Assembly: GCA_004295245.1 (NCBI GenBank)
Contig: REAR01000066.1
Location: 1 to 51,144, forward strand
Direction: 5' to 3'
Length of the DNA stretch: 51,144 nt
Source of the DNA: Sphingobacteriales bacterium
GTDB lineage: Bacteria; Bacteroidota; Bacteroidia; Chitinophagales; Chitinophagaceae
Shown: positions 7,561-16,085 of the stretch, piece by piece
Layout of the letters: each line of letters opens with the position of its first letter
Numbering within the stretch: the first letter of the stretch is position 1
Translations under genes and position numbers: made by a program
Notes under the pieces: model-generated
Told to the model about the DNA's origin: nothing
What the model saw: the letters and a program-made list of their open reading frames with translations, nothing else
Databases searched by the model: none

Positions 7561-8763
7561 CTATTTTCCGGTTGCATAATCGGCCAGGTATTGATAAGAA
7601 GGTGTAAGCTGCCCTTGTTGTACCATGGTGGCACGACTGATGATTTCTGAACCGCCTTTTACCAAATCTTCCAGCACATATTTAATGAGCTGCTCGCCAA
7701 AATAGCGGCTGGCGTCGCGGGGTAGTTCATTGGGCAGGTTGCCAACGGCCAATATATCTATACTGCCGGGCAAATAGGGGGCTGTTTTTTGCAGGGTGTT
7801 TTTATCTACTCCGTAAATGGGGTCCTCAATGGTTTGGTCGCCCAGGTTAATGGGCACCGATCCGTTTTCATCATCGGTAATATCGGCAATGGTTTGTAAA
7901 ATAAAATCTTCTGCTGGCACATCCGTTTTTTCAAAAAGCCGGGGCACATTCTCATCCCAATACACGCCATTCATTAGTATATCTGTTTGCGCCGCATAGG
8001 GTAAAAACTTACAGCGGTACTGCTGTGGGTTCTCATGAAAATTGATGCGATTGTATTTGCCGCTTGTTTGGTGTTCATATAAATCGGGCGACTTTAGCTG
8101 TGTATACACCGGGTAAGAGAAACGCCGTTTTAAATAATCTTCTGGTTCCACTTCATGGATGCCCATCAGGTTCATAATTTCTAATATACCATGCGCTACA
8201 CGGCCGCTGCCAGTAATAGCAATTTTTACATTGGGCAATCGTAATCCAAAATAAGTATGTATCAGCTCTCTGAAGCTGCGTTGCTTGTATACCCTTTGCA
8301 AATTGTATAAGCCACTGCGTTGGCCATAGGCCATCATACCATTATGAGCGCCTACCACACCTGCAAAAAAACCAAAACCAATAATGCGGGTGCCGTCTTC
8401 ATGCTCCAAACATTCATAATCTATCAAAGTAATTTTTTGTTGCAATATGGTTTGCAGCAATTGCTGGTTATGAGCTTGCTTCTTTTTGGTATGTGAAAAA
8501 AACAGGTAGGTTTTTCCGGGTAGCAACATGCTAACCGGCACTTCTTTAATACCTAGTAAAATATCGCACCCGCTCATATCTTCCTGCACGGTTACGCCAG
8601 CCATTTCATACTCGCGGTTACTAAAGCAGCGGCTACTGCTTTGCTGGGCAAAAATGGCAACATTGGTACTATTCTTATGTATCCATTTGCATTGAGCGGG
8701 GGTTAAAGCCACGCGATTGTCTGAGGGGCTTTTACCCTCCCGTATTAGTCCTATCTTTATCAT
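7561..8763 (-). CDS. saccharopine dehydrogenase-like / AlaDH-PNT-fold NAD(P) oxidoreductase
   Basis: This 400-residue protein has the fold of alanine dehydrogenase/transhydrogenase and of lysine-forming saccharopine dehydrogenase (LYS1 type). The N-terminal half starts with IGLIREGKSPSDNRVALTP, the classical opening of the AlaDh_PNT N-terminal domain (R7, E8, K10, R16 in the substrate-binding region). A Rossmann segment VKIAITGSGRVAHGILEIMNL lies at about 190-210. The C-terminal part contains SIDILAVGNLPNELPRDAS, found in the saccharopine-dehydrogenase-like branch. Many Bacteroidota carry this gene. Whether it acts on saccharopine is not shown here, since no other aminoadipate-pathway gene is nearby. 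The start at 8763 begins the conserved domain directly. Confidence 0.75.
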   Translation of the reverse strand: MIKIGLIREGKSPSDNRVALTPAQCKWIHKNSTNVAIFAQQSSSRCFSNREYEMAGVTVQEDMSGCDILLGIKEVPVSMLLPGKTYLFFSHTKKKQAHNQQLLQTILQQKITLIDYECLEHEDGTRIIGFGFFAGVVGAHNGMMAYGQRSGLYNLQRVYKQRSFRELIHTYFGLRLPNVKIAITGSGRVAHGILEIMNLMGIHEVEPEDYLKRRFSYPVYTQLKSPDLYEHQTSGKYNRINFHENPQQYRCKFLPYAAQTDILMNGVYWDENVPRLFEKTDVPAEDFILQTIADITDDENGSVPINLGDQTIEDPIYGVDKNTLQKTAPYLPGSIDILAVGNLPNELPRDASRYFGEQLIKYVLEDLVKGGSEIISRATMVQQGQLTPSYQYLADYATGK

Positions 8764-8959
8764 GCAGAGCGGTTATTAGGCATCAAAAACCAGATGGGCC
8801 GCAAGTTAACACTTATTAGTAATGGATTTATTAAGCAAAATAGGTCGGTTCTTGAAGCGCATTTTAAGAAGAAGAAAAGACTGCTGCCGCTAACCGTAAA
8901 ATATGCAGGCATATTTGGCTGTAAACAATTAGTGCTGTAATATTGCAACCCGTTTAAAA

Positions 8960-9043
8960 GCCCAGATGGCGGAATTGGTAGACGCGTCAGACTCAAAATC
9001 TGGTATTGGCAACAATGTGCAGGTTCGATTCCTGTTCTGGGCA
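8960..9043 (+). tRNA. tRNA-Leu (anticodon CAA)
   Basis: The 7-bp acceptor stem GCCCAGA/TCTGGGC (8960-8966 with 9036-9042) closes perfectly and the discriminator is A9043. The anticodon stem TCAGA/TCTGG encloses loop CTCAAAA, giving anticodon CAA, which reads UUG. A long variable arm (around TTGGCAACAATG) marks it as class II. The T-arm is CAGG-TTCGATT-CCTG. CCA is not encoded. Short frames across this stretch are not genes. Confidence 0.96.
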
Positions 9044-9048
9044 CTGAA

Positions 9049-9074
9049 AAACAAACCACTTGGTTTGTTTTTTT
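9049..9074 (+). terminator. rho-independent terminator after tRNA-Leu
   Basis: AAACAAACCA (9049-9058) pairs with TGGTTTGTTT (9061-9070) and is followed directly by TTTT. It starts six bases after the tRNA discriminator. Confidence 0.75.
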
Positions 9075-9456
9075 GTTTTATGGTATTGGGTAACCAGCAT
9101 TTATTCTTTGTGCAGCCCCAAGTGCCACAGTTTATCCCAACTATGCGGGACTCGGTTCAGCGGTATCACTATTGGCAACTAACATCTAAAGCACTTACTC
9201 TTTTAATTACTGCGTGTCGTCAATTTCTGGCAATCTTTTAAACTTCCAACGGGCATAAATATCATTTCATCGATATCTTGTCCTTTTAAGAGATTTTTTT
9301 CCATGACTGGGAAAGCATGACAATTACACTTAAAATTAATAACCTGCTTTTTAAGAGTTTACAAACAAAAATTTAATGGCATAGCAATAGCCAACTACTT
9401 GCGACAACGCGTACAGGCTTACCTGTATACTCTGAAACAAACAAAAGATTAACCCT
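9075..9456. other. gene-free stretch with a decayed repeat copy
   Basis: I see no gene. GGTAACCAGC at 9089-9098 is a perfect second block of the two-block repeat, but the expected core 22 nt further right is degraded (AGTGCCACAGTT at 9121-9132). The rest is unremarkable. Confidence 0.45.
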
Positions 9457-10002
9457 ATGTACGGAATTGTAAACGTTGCCTTGGAACAAATGGTGATTGA
9501 TACCTACGGGCAAAACAAATGGGAGGAAGCGCTGCTTAAAAGCGGTACTGGTATTACTCATTTTGAAGTAGACAAACTGTATGATGATGAAGTGACTTAC
9601 TTGCTTATTGCCAGTGTAGCAGAAGTACTGGAAATACACATTCATAAGGTAATGAACCTGTTTGGTGAGTGGTGGATTTTAAAAGTAGGCAAAGGAAAAC
9701 ATGCCAAACTAATGGAATCTGGTGGTGCTTCTCTAAAAGAGTTTTTAATCAACCTCCCTACATTTCATAGTAAAGTAATTTTAATTTATGTAGAAATGTT
9801 TGCCCCGCAGTTTACGGTCACAAACATTGAAGCCAATAGTATTTTAATACACTATCACTCCAACCGCAGAAGTTTAACTGAATTTGTAAGAGGCTTGCTG
9901 GTTGGGCTAGGTAAAATGTTTAATGTGCCGGTGAGTGTAATTTTGCTGAGCAGTAAAAACGAAGGAGCCGATCATGATACGTTTCGTGTAAGCTGGAACT
10001 AG
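9457..10002 (+). CDS. H-NOX haem nitric-oxide-binding sensor protein
   Basis: This 181-residue protein is a stand-alone H-NOX (HNOB) domain, a haem protein that senses NO, and in some bacteria O2, and regulates a partner protein. The opening MYGIVNVALEQMVIDTYG matches the family start. H104 in LPTFHSK fits the proximal haem ligand. YHSNR (Y133, S135, R137) is an intact YxSxR haem-propionate motif, and P117 lies where the haem-distorting proline is expected. The segment after the motif (RSLTEF) has no tyrosine where O2-binding members carry one, so NO sensing is more likely. The usual partners, a histidine kinase, diguanylate cyclase or chemotaxis protein, are absent nearby. Confidence 0.88.
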   Translation: MYGIVNVALEQMVIDTYGQNKWEEALLKSGTGITHFEVDKLYDDEVTYLLIASVAEVLEIHIHKVMNLFGEWWILKVGKGKHAKLMESGGASLKEFLINLPTFHSKVILIYVEMFAPQFTVTNIEANSILIHYHSNRRSLTEFVRGLLVGLGKMFNVPVSVILLSSKNEGADHDTFRVSWN

Positions 10003-10247
10003 TTTTTGAAAATAAGAAATTGGAAAACCGGAAGGTTTGCTTTTTTTAAGAGCGGTGTAGTGTAGCGAGGCTTTGAAGAAATACGGTTTTTGTGCACATC
10101 AGCAGCCTCGCAGTAACCGGCATCTGCGCAGTAGTAAACACTCAACAACTGGCTGCATATTTTTTCATATGCTGCCAGTTCTTTTTCATCTTCTTCTATA
10201 GTCTCAATGAAAAATATTTGTTGATTATTTATCTGATAGACCTTCAT
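9999..10247 (-). CDS. small hypothetical protein
   Basis: This 82-residue frame is convergent with the H-NOX gene, and their stop codons overlap by three bases. The N-terminal part (YQINNQQIFFIETIEEDEKELAAYEKICSQ, not quoted whole) alternates strands and an acidic helix in a protein-like way. The C-terminus is rich in basic and hydrophobic residues. I recognise no family. The ATG at 10247 is the first start and is not blocked by a neighbour. It could be a small partner of the H-NOX protein, but convergent orientation argues against co-transcription. Reality of the gene is moderately likely. Confidence 0.45.
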   Translation of the reverse strand: MKVYQINNQQIFFIETIEEDEKELAAYEKICSQLLSVYYCADAGYCEAADVHKNRISSKPRYTTPLLKKANLPVFQFLIFKN

Positions 10248-10391
10248 TGTTACAAAACTAAAATTAAGGGCTTTAAACTACACCAATTGTTTAATAAACA
10301 CCATTTCAATTTACTGAATAGCTCACTCTATTTACGAGACTTTAAAACATAGGGTTGCCGCTGCACCTACGTCAAAAAAAAGCAAATACCC

Positions 10392-12569
10392 CTATTTCTC
10401 AGCTGGCAGGGCAAATGCCAGGTATTGATCAGAAGAGCGGGTATTTAATTTACCGCCACCACAGGCTATCACCAAATACTGTCTGCCATTAAAATTATAA
10501 ACAGCAGGTGTGGCAAAACCGGGTGCTGGCAGTAAGTATTCCCAAAGCAGTTTGCCGTTATGCTTATTAAAAGCTCTTAGTTTACCATCTTTTGCGGCTG
10601 CAATAAACAATAAACCCCCGGCTGTAACCACCGGCCCGCCATAATTTTCTACCCCCGTTGCCGGCAAACCCCTAGCTTTTAACGCGGCATCCTCACCCAG
10701 TGGGGTTTTCCATATATGATCTCCGGTATTTAAATTAATTGCTGTTACTGTACCCCAGGGTGGCGACAGAACGGGCTCCCCATTTGCCAAATACTTATAA
10801 TAACCGGTAAGGGTATAAGGCAGCTGCTGGTAAGTATCTAACGGTTTTGGCGGAGCAACAAAGACCGCCTGTTTCATTTTAGCTTCTTTACCTAAATAAG
10901 CAGCAATCGCTTTTTTTTCAGCTTCGGCTAATTGTTTAAAAGCCGGCATCATGCGGCGACCATTATTAATTAAATCGTACAGCTCAGTTTGATTATAGCG
11001 TTCCGCTACCCCCATCAGCGAAGGAAAGTTACCGCTCCCTTTTTTATCGGCACCATGACAAGCCATACAATTTTGCAAATACAAACGCTGGCCCGCCTGC
11101 TCATTATTTTCTTTTTTGGGTATTGTAACTGCTGTTGCTTTCAGGCTCATTAACCAGGCCATTTCGTTGGCGTTAATATAAAGCACCCCAGTTTGCGGAT
11201 CGTATGCCGGGCCACCCCACTCTGCACCACCATCCAAACCTGGCAATTGTATGGCCGCATTGGTACCCGGGGCTAAAAACATTTTGCCATAGCGGTAGCC
11301 ACGCAATTCTTTTTTTATTCTTGCTATTGTGGTATCTGCTAAATAAGGATTGATCTCTTTTTCAGAAAATGCCTGCCGCACAAAAGGTTTGGGCAAAGCA
11401 GGTATTGGTTGTGTAGGCCAAATTTTTTCTTCCGCTAAAGCATTGGTTGTATCAACGGGTATTTCCGTAATAGGGTAAACAGGTTTGCCGGTTTCTCTAT
11501 CAAAAATATAAACCATACCATGCTTGGTAGTTTGTGCAACGGCATCGGTTTGCTTACCACCTTTATTAATAGTAACCAGCACCGGTGGTGTTGGGGTGTC
11601 CCAATCCCACAAATCGTGGTGTATAAATTGAAAATGCCATTTGCGTTTACCAGTAGCTGCATCTAAGGCCAACAAACAGTTGGCATACAAATTAGCTCCT
11701 TTGCGCTTACCTCCATAAAAATCAAAAGAAGCAGAACCCGTGGGTGCAAATAAAATTCCACGCTTTTCATCCATGGTTAAACCGCTCCAGCTATTGGCAC
11801 CGCCAATATGTTGCCATGCTTCAGGGTCTTCCCAGGATTCGTATCCAGCTTCGCCGGGTTGTGGTATGGTATGAAAAATCCATTGCTGTTTGCCACTACG
11901 TACATCAAAAGCCCGTATATGCCCTGGTGCCGCAGCCGGACCTTCATCTACTCTTGACCCCAATATAAAAAGGTCTTTATAAATAATACCCGGAGAAGTA
12001 GCGGTGATAAATAAATCTTTTACATCTCTTCCCAACCCTTCATGCAAATCTATGCGACCGGCAATACCAAACTCATTTACAGGCTTGCCCGTTAAAGCAT
12101 TAATGCAGTAAAGATGCGCACCGGCTACATATAAAATACGTTTATCATTTTTGCCATCACTCCAATAAGTTACCCCGCGGTTATTGTTCAATATGAAGTG
12201 GTAATCGGCGCTGTTGCGGTTGCTTGAATCAGGATCAAAGCTCCACAGCATCCGGCCACTGCCTGCGTGCAATGCTATTAATTTTAATTTGGGAGATGTA
12301 ACGTATAACATACTATCCACCACAATGGGATTGCATTGCATTTGCGAGTGACGCAAAGTATCTGCATCGCCGGTGCTATACATCCACGCCACCTGCAGCT
12401 GCTTTACATTATTGGTATCAATTGCTGTTAGCCCAGAATAATGAATACCCTCTTTAGAACCGTGGTAAACAGACCAGCCACTGTATTCATCAACCGTTGC
12501 AGTGTTACAAGCTGCTAATGCAATAAATGCTGCAACGAAGCAGTATTTATAAGAAAGCAATTTTTTCAT
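10392..12569 (-). CDS. PQQ-dependent dehydrogenase lipoprotein with cytochrome c domain
   Basis: This 725-residue enzyme is of the quinoprotein glucose/alcohol dehydrogenase type. It oxidises a sugar or alcohol outside the cytoplasm and passes electrons through PQQ and haem. I start it at ATG 12569, not at the in-frame start at 12608, because that leaves a clean lipoprotein signal (lipobox ALAAC, C21) and removes overlap with the upstream gene. Beta-propeller repeats (about 35-470 and 590-725) are visible, such as ALDAATGKRKWHF and AINLNTGDHIWK. A c-type haem site CMACH (501-505) with axial Met near 540 (RRMMPAF) lies between propeller segments. It is 19 bp downstream of the Gfo/Idh/MocA gene and probably in the same operon. 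Confidence 0.88.
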   Translation of the reverse strand: MKKLLSYKYCFVAAFIALAACNTATVDEYSGWSVYHGSKEGIHYSGLTAIDTNNVKQLQVAWMYSTGDADTLRHSQMQCNPIVVDSMLYVTSPKLKLIALHAGSGRMLWSFDPDSSNRNSADYHFILNNNRGVTYWSDGKNDKRILYVAGAHLYCINALTGKPVNEFGIAGRIDLHEGLGRDVKDLFITATSPGIIYKDLFILGSRVDEGPAAAPGHIRAFDVRSGKQQWIFHTIPQPGEAGYESWEDPEAWQHIGGANSWSGLTMDEKRGILFAPTGSASFDFYGGKRKGANLYANCLLALDAATGKRKWHFQFIHHDLWDWDTPTPPVLVTINKGGKQTDAVAQTTKHGMVYIFDRETGKPVYPITEIPVDTTNALAEEKIWPTQPIPALPKPFVRQAFSEKEINPYLADTTIARIKKELRGYRYGKMFLAPGTNAAIQLPGLDGGAEWGGPAYDPQTGVLYINANEMAWLMSLKATAVTIPKKENNEQAGQRLYLQNCMACHGADKKGSGNFPSLMGVAERYNQTELYDLINNGRRMMPAFKQLAEAEKKAIAAYLGKEAKMKQAVFVAPPKPLDTYQQLPYTLTGYYKYLANGEPVLSPPWGTVTAINLNTGDHIWKTPLGEDAALKARGLPATGVENYGGPVVTAGGLLFIAAAKDGKLRAFNKHNGKLLWEYLLPAPGFATPAVYNFNGRQYLVIACGGGKLNTRSSDQYLAFALPAEK

Positions 12570-12588
12570 ACCGCTTTGTTTGATCGTA

Positions 12589-13782
12589 TTATTTAAGCAC
12601 CCGCTCACTTATTTTACCAGTTGCCTTATTTTTCAAAATCAATTTTTTTGCCCCGTAATGTGTTACTTCTTCTTTTACCAGGTAATGCTCTGCGTCGTAC
12701 GCTATTAAATGACTGTCTTTGCTTACGCCTTCCCTACCCCGCCAAATGTCTAATTGTACAGGCTCCCATTGTTTTGTTTTTACACTTTTATAGGCTGCAT
12801 CCAATATGCAATTAACTACATAGCCATCATAAAAAGTTTCCTTAGCTGCCACTCCGTTTTCCATGCTGTTAAACATATCCATAAACATATGGTTATAGCC
12901 CAACTCATTCAACTCATCACCTACCGGAAATAACCAACCTGTATTACTCTCCGCTTTTTCTGCCACATAATCGGCACCTTTACCAGTGGTAAACATATCA
13001 AAACCCGTACGCAAAAAACTGTTTATCCAAATGGTGCCTTCAGAACCCATTACTTCATCTCTTAAATCCAATCCGCCTCTAAACGTCCAGCTTACTTCAA
13101 ACTGGCCAATAGCACCGTTTTCATATTTTACCAACCCAATAGCGTGGTCTTCTGCATCAATAGGTTTTACCTGCGTATCGGCCCAGCACATCACTTCAAT
13201 AGGCTTAATGTCTTTACCAATATAACTGCGGGTAATTTCAACACAATGGCAACCCAAATCTAAAATACACCCCCCACCCGCTTGTTCTATATCCCAAAAC
13301 CATTCGCTGTGCGGACCGGGATGTGTTTCCCGGCTCTTGGCCCAAAGTATGCGGCCCAACGCACCATTCTTTACACTTTCCATGGCTTTAATAAATTTGG
13401 GGGTATATACCAGGTCTTCTAAGTAGCCATTAAAAATGCCTGCTTTCTCCACCGCTTCCAACATTCTTTTTGCTTCTGCTGCATTACGGCCTAAAGGCTT
13501 GGTGGTTATTACGGCCTTCTTATGTTTACAGCAAAGCATTACTGCTGCTTCGTGCAAATTATTGGGCAGCGAAATACAAACCACATCTACATCCGGATGC
13601 GCAATACTGGTTTCCATATCGGTAGTTACATGCGCCACACTATAACGCTCTGCAAATTTTTTTGCACTCTCTTCTGTACGGCTGTAAATACTTACAATTT
13701 TGTCTTTGCTTCTGTAACCTTGTAGCGAGTCGGCATAAAAACGGCCAATAAATCCAGACCCAAGCATTGCAATACGTTTCAT
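12589..13782 (-). CDS. Gfo/Idh/MocA family NAD(P)-dependent oxidoreductase
   Basis: This 397-residue oxidoreductase has an N-terminal Rossmann domain beginning MKRIAMLGSGFIGRFYADS and the substrate-binding Lys in ITTKPLGRNAAEAKRML. The middle segment GGGCILDLGCHCVEI carries the DxGxH-like motif, here with C and E/H residues. The family acts on sugars, inositols and their derivatives, and the exact substrate cannot be read. ATG 13782 is chosen because an upstream in-frame extension to 13884 runs through an intergenic repeat. Its close coupling to a PQQ dehydrogenase and the upstream permease suggests a small carbohydrate or nucleoside catabolic cluster, which is inference. Confidence 0.88.
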   Translation of the reverse strand: MKRIAMLGSGFIGRFYADSLQGYRSKDKIVSIYSRTEESAKKFAERYSVAHVTTDMETSIAHPDVDVVCISLPNNLHEAAVMLCCKHKKAVITTKPLGRNAAEAKRMLEAVEKAGIFNGYLEDLVYTPKFIKAMESVKNGALGRILWAKSRETHPGPHSEWFWDIEQAGGGCILDLGCHCVEITRSYIGKDIKPIEVMCWADTQVKPIDAEDHAIGLVKYENGAIGQFEVSWTFRGGLDLRDEVMGSEGTIWINSFLRTGFDMFTTGKGADYVAEKAESNTGWLFPVGDELNELGYNHMFMDMFNSMENGVAAKETFYDGYVVNCILDAAYKSVKTKQWEPVQLDIWRGREGVSKDSHLIAYDAEHYLVKEEVTHYGAKKLILKNKATGKISERVLK

Positions 13783-13840
13783 AAAAATTTCAGGTTTATT
13801 TTTTCTTAATGTATTTAAACTATAAAATATTTTTTTTACG

Positions 13841-13890
13841 GGTACCAGCAGTTGAATAAGTATTGAACGGCCGTTGCGTCGCACCCTTCA
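13841..13890 (-). repeat. two-block intergenic repeat, copy 3
   Basis: Reverse core GTTGCGTCGCAC at 13873-13884; block GGTACCAGC at 13841-13849, 23 nt away. It forms an inverted pair with the next copy. Confidence 0.75.
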
Positions 13891-13949
13891 GCGGCAGTAC
13901 TGCTGGTTGAACGTTTACCATTTCAAAAGGCCATAGCAAAGAACTAACA

Positions 13950-14013
13950 GTACAAGTGTGCGACGCAACGCTGATGCCATGATTTCAAACGTTCGGTACT
14001 ATAGCTGGCTACC
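13950..14013 (+). repeat. two-block intergenic repeat, copy 4
   Basis: Core GTGCGACGCAAC at 13958-13969; block GCTGGCTACC at 14004-14013, in the longer 34-nt spacing class. It faces copy 3 across about 70 bp, so a transcript could fold the two cores together. Confidence 0.75.
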
Positions 14014-14018
14014 CACTG

Positions 14019-15212
14019 CTACGCTTCTTTAATTTCTTTTTTTTCTTTGAAGAATAATATAAAATATAATAGCACCGCCACCGCTATACCAGCAGGCACC
14101 AGCCATATATTATACCAATTATGTGTTTCGCCGGTTTTATATTTATCAACTATAATACCGCTGAACCAGGTGCCAATAAACATACCCAAACCATAAGTGG
14201 CAAATGTAAACAGGCCTTGTGCAGCGTTCTTAATTTTTTCGCCGGCTTTTTTCTCGGTATACATATAGCCGGTTACAAAAAAGAAATCGTAACAAATGCC
14301 GTGTAAAATAATACCGCCATACAGCATCCACATATTATTATCAGCATTGCCGTAGGCAAAACAAACATAACGCAGTATCCACGCCACCATGCCCATCAGT
14401 AACATATTTTTTACACCAATTTTATAAAACAAAAACGGAATGGCCAGTATAAACACAGCTTCAGAGACCTGGCCCAATGTCATTTTTTGTGCGGCTTCTT
14501 TTACCCCCATCTCATTTAAGAAGGGGTTTGCAAAACCATAATAAAATGATAGCGGAATACAAACCAGTATGGCGGCTATAAAAAAGATGAGATAGGATTT
14601 GTCTTTAAATAGTATAAAAGCTTCTGTGCCTAACGCTTTTGAGGCAGAACTATTAGTTGCTGCCTTGGGTGGTGTGTTAGGCAAAGCAAAACTAAAAACA
14701 CCCAGCAATGCAGAGGCACCTGCAGCCAGTTGAAAGGTAGAAGCTGATTTTTCTATACCAAATTTACTAAGGGTAATACCCGCTGCTATCCAGCCCAAAG
14801 TACCAAACACTCTTATCCACGGAAACTGTTTGCCGGCATCGGTCATTTGTCCAAACGCAATGCTGTTAGATAATGCAATGGTAGGCATATACACCAGTGA
14901 GTATGCCAGTATTACCCAATAAAATAATCCATTGGTATCAATAGTAGTAGCTACAAATAATAAGCCTGCGCCAATAATATGCAATACCCCCATTATTTTT
15001 TGAGCCGCAAAATAGCGGTCAGCTATCAGGCCAATAAAAAAAGGAGAAATCATGGTGGCAATAGCCAGTGCAGAATACGCAGCACCAATTTGCAGGCCCG
15101 ATGATTGAAGATGTTCTCCCATATAAGTGCCCATGGTAACATACCAGGCACCCCATATAAAATATTCTAATAGCATCATAAAGGCCAGCGATGCGCCGGT
15201 AGAAAATTTCAT
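14019..15212 (-). CDS. nucleoside:H+ symporter family MFS permease
   Basis: This 397-residue inner-membrane transporter has about 12 hydrophobic helices. The opening SLAFMMLLEYFIWGAWYVTMGTYM, seen from about residue 8, is typical of the nucleoside-proton symporter branch (NupG/XapB-like). Loop residues GLIADRYFAAQKIMG correspond to the MFS loop 2-3 motif. A central hydrophilic loop near residues 190-205 separates the halves, and the C-terminus is lysine- and glutamate-rich. ATG 15212 is preferred over an earlier in-frame start at 15254 because family members begin with the first helix. It lies upstream of the Gfo/Idh/MocA gene on the same strand, separated by an inverted repeat pair. The substrate may be a nucleoside or sugar. 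Confidence 0.82.
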   Translation of the reverse strand: MKFSTGASLAFMMLLEYFIWGAWYVTMGTYMGEHLQSSGLQIGAAYSALAIATMISPFFIGLIADRYFAAQKIMGVLHIIGAGLLFVATTIDTNGLFYWVILAYSLVYMPTIALSNSIAFGQMTDAGKQFPWIRVFGTLGWIAAGITLSKFGIEKSASTFQLAAGASALLGVFSFALPNTPPKAATNSSASKALGTEAFILFKDKSYLIFFIAAILVCIPLSFYYGFANPFLNEMGVKEAAQKMTLGQVSEAVFILAIPFLFYKIGVKNMLLMGMVAWILRYVCFAYGNADNNMWMLYGGIILHGICYDFFFVTGYMYTEKKAGEKIKNAAQGLFTFATYGLGMFIGTWFSGIIVDKYKTGETHNWYNIWLVPAGIAVAVLLYFILFFKEKKEIKEA

Positions 15213-15345
15213 GTTGCAGCAGTTTAGTTTTGTAAAGAGGCTATGAATATACAAACGGAACGCAGGAGTAAAAAAAGATTCTTATGAGTGGTGGGGTGTT
15301 AAAAAATGCCAATAATTATCTTGAAAGATTTATTTTGCGGCCGCA

Positions 15346-16002
15346 ATGAGACTATTTGAAGACAGCTACCGGCACAAAGGGCTGCGTAAAAAATTAACCG
15401 ATCTTTTACGCACCAAAGGAATTACTGATGAAAACGTATTGAATGCTATTAATAGCATTCCGCGCCATTTTTTTTTAGATAGTGCTTTTGATGAAGTGGC
15501 GTATGAAGACCGGGCCTTTCCTATTGCCAACAACCAAACCATTTCGCAGCCTTATACAGTAGCCTACCAAAGCCAGCTATTAGCAATAAAACCCTTTGAT
15601 AAAGTGTTGGAAATTGGAACCGGCAGTGCTTACCAGGCTGTGGTGCTGGCAGAAATTGGTGCTCAGGTTTTTACCATTGAACGTCAAAAACAATTATTTG
15701 ATAATAACAAGCAATTTTCATTGCTGAAAAAATATCTGGGTATTAAGTTTTTTTATGGAGATGGCTTTGAAGGCCTGCCCACATTTGCGCCTTTTGATAA
15801 AGTAATTGTAACCGCAGCCGCCCCTTTTATACCGCTAAAACTGGTAGCGCAAATGAAGCCCGGGGGTAAAATGGTAATACCGGTAGGTGAAGGCGAAATT
15901 CAACGCATGATGCGACTGACCAAACTGGCTGATGGCAGCACAACAGAAGAACTATTTGAAAATTTTTCTTTTGTACCCATGCTGGAAGGAAGAAATGGTT
16001 AA
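15346..16002 (+). CDS. pcm: protein-L-isoaspartate O-methyltransferase
   Basis: Pcm uses S-adenosylmethionine to methylate isoaspartyl residues and start their repair in damaged proteins. The 218-residue length is normal. Visible motifs are IPRHFFLD, the substrate loop NNQTISQPYTVA (62-73), the SAM motif VLEIGTGSAYQAVVLAE (87-103) and PGGKMVIPVGEG (near 174-185). It acts in the cytoplasm. The ATG at 15346 begins the usual family N-terminus. An SDR gene follows on the same strand after 83 bp, so co-transcription is possible. Identification is by family pattern and is strong. Confidence 0.93.
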   Translation: MRLFEDSYRHKGLRKKLTDLLRTKGITDENVLNAINSIPRHFFLDSAFDEVAYEDRAFPIANNQTISQPYTVAYQSQLLAIKPFDKVLEIGTGSAYQAVVLAEIGAQVFTIERQKQLFDNNKQFSLLKKYLGIKFFYGDGFEGLPTFAPFDKVIVTAAAPFIPLKLVAQMKPGGKMVIPVGEGEIQRMMRLTKLADGSTTEELFENFSFVPMLEGRNG

Positions 16003-16085
16003 TGACTTAGTGGTTGAAATAAATTTTTAGAGCCCTCTGTAATAACGCCGCATTCTATACTACTTATTTTGAAACTGGCTTTTAA

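Noticed and set aside
8966-9241. Open frame across the tRNA-Leu gene, both strands
   Set aside because: The tRNA structure explains the sequence completely; the frames cross its terminator and lack protein-like patterns.
13783-13884. N-terminal extension of the Gfo/Idh/MocA protein
   Set aside because: It would translate the reverse core of a repeat; the Rossmann domain begins directly at the ATG at 13782.
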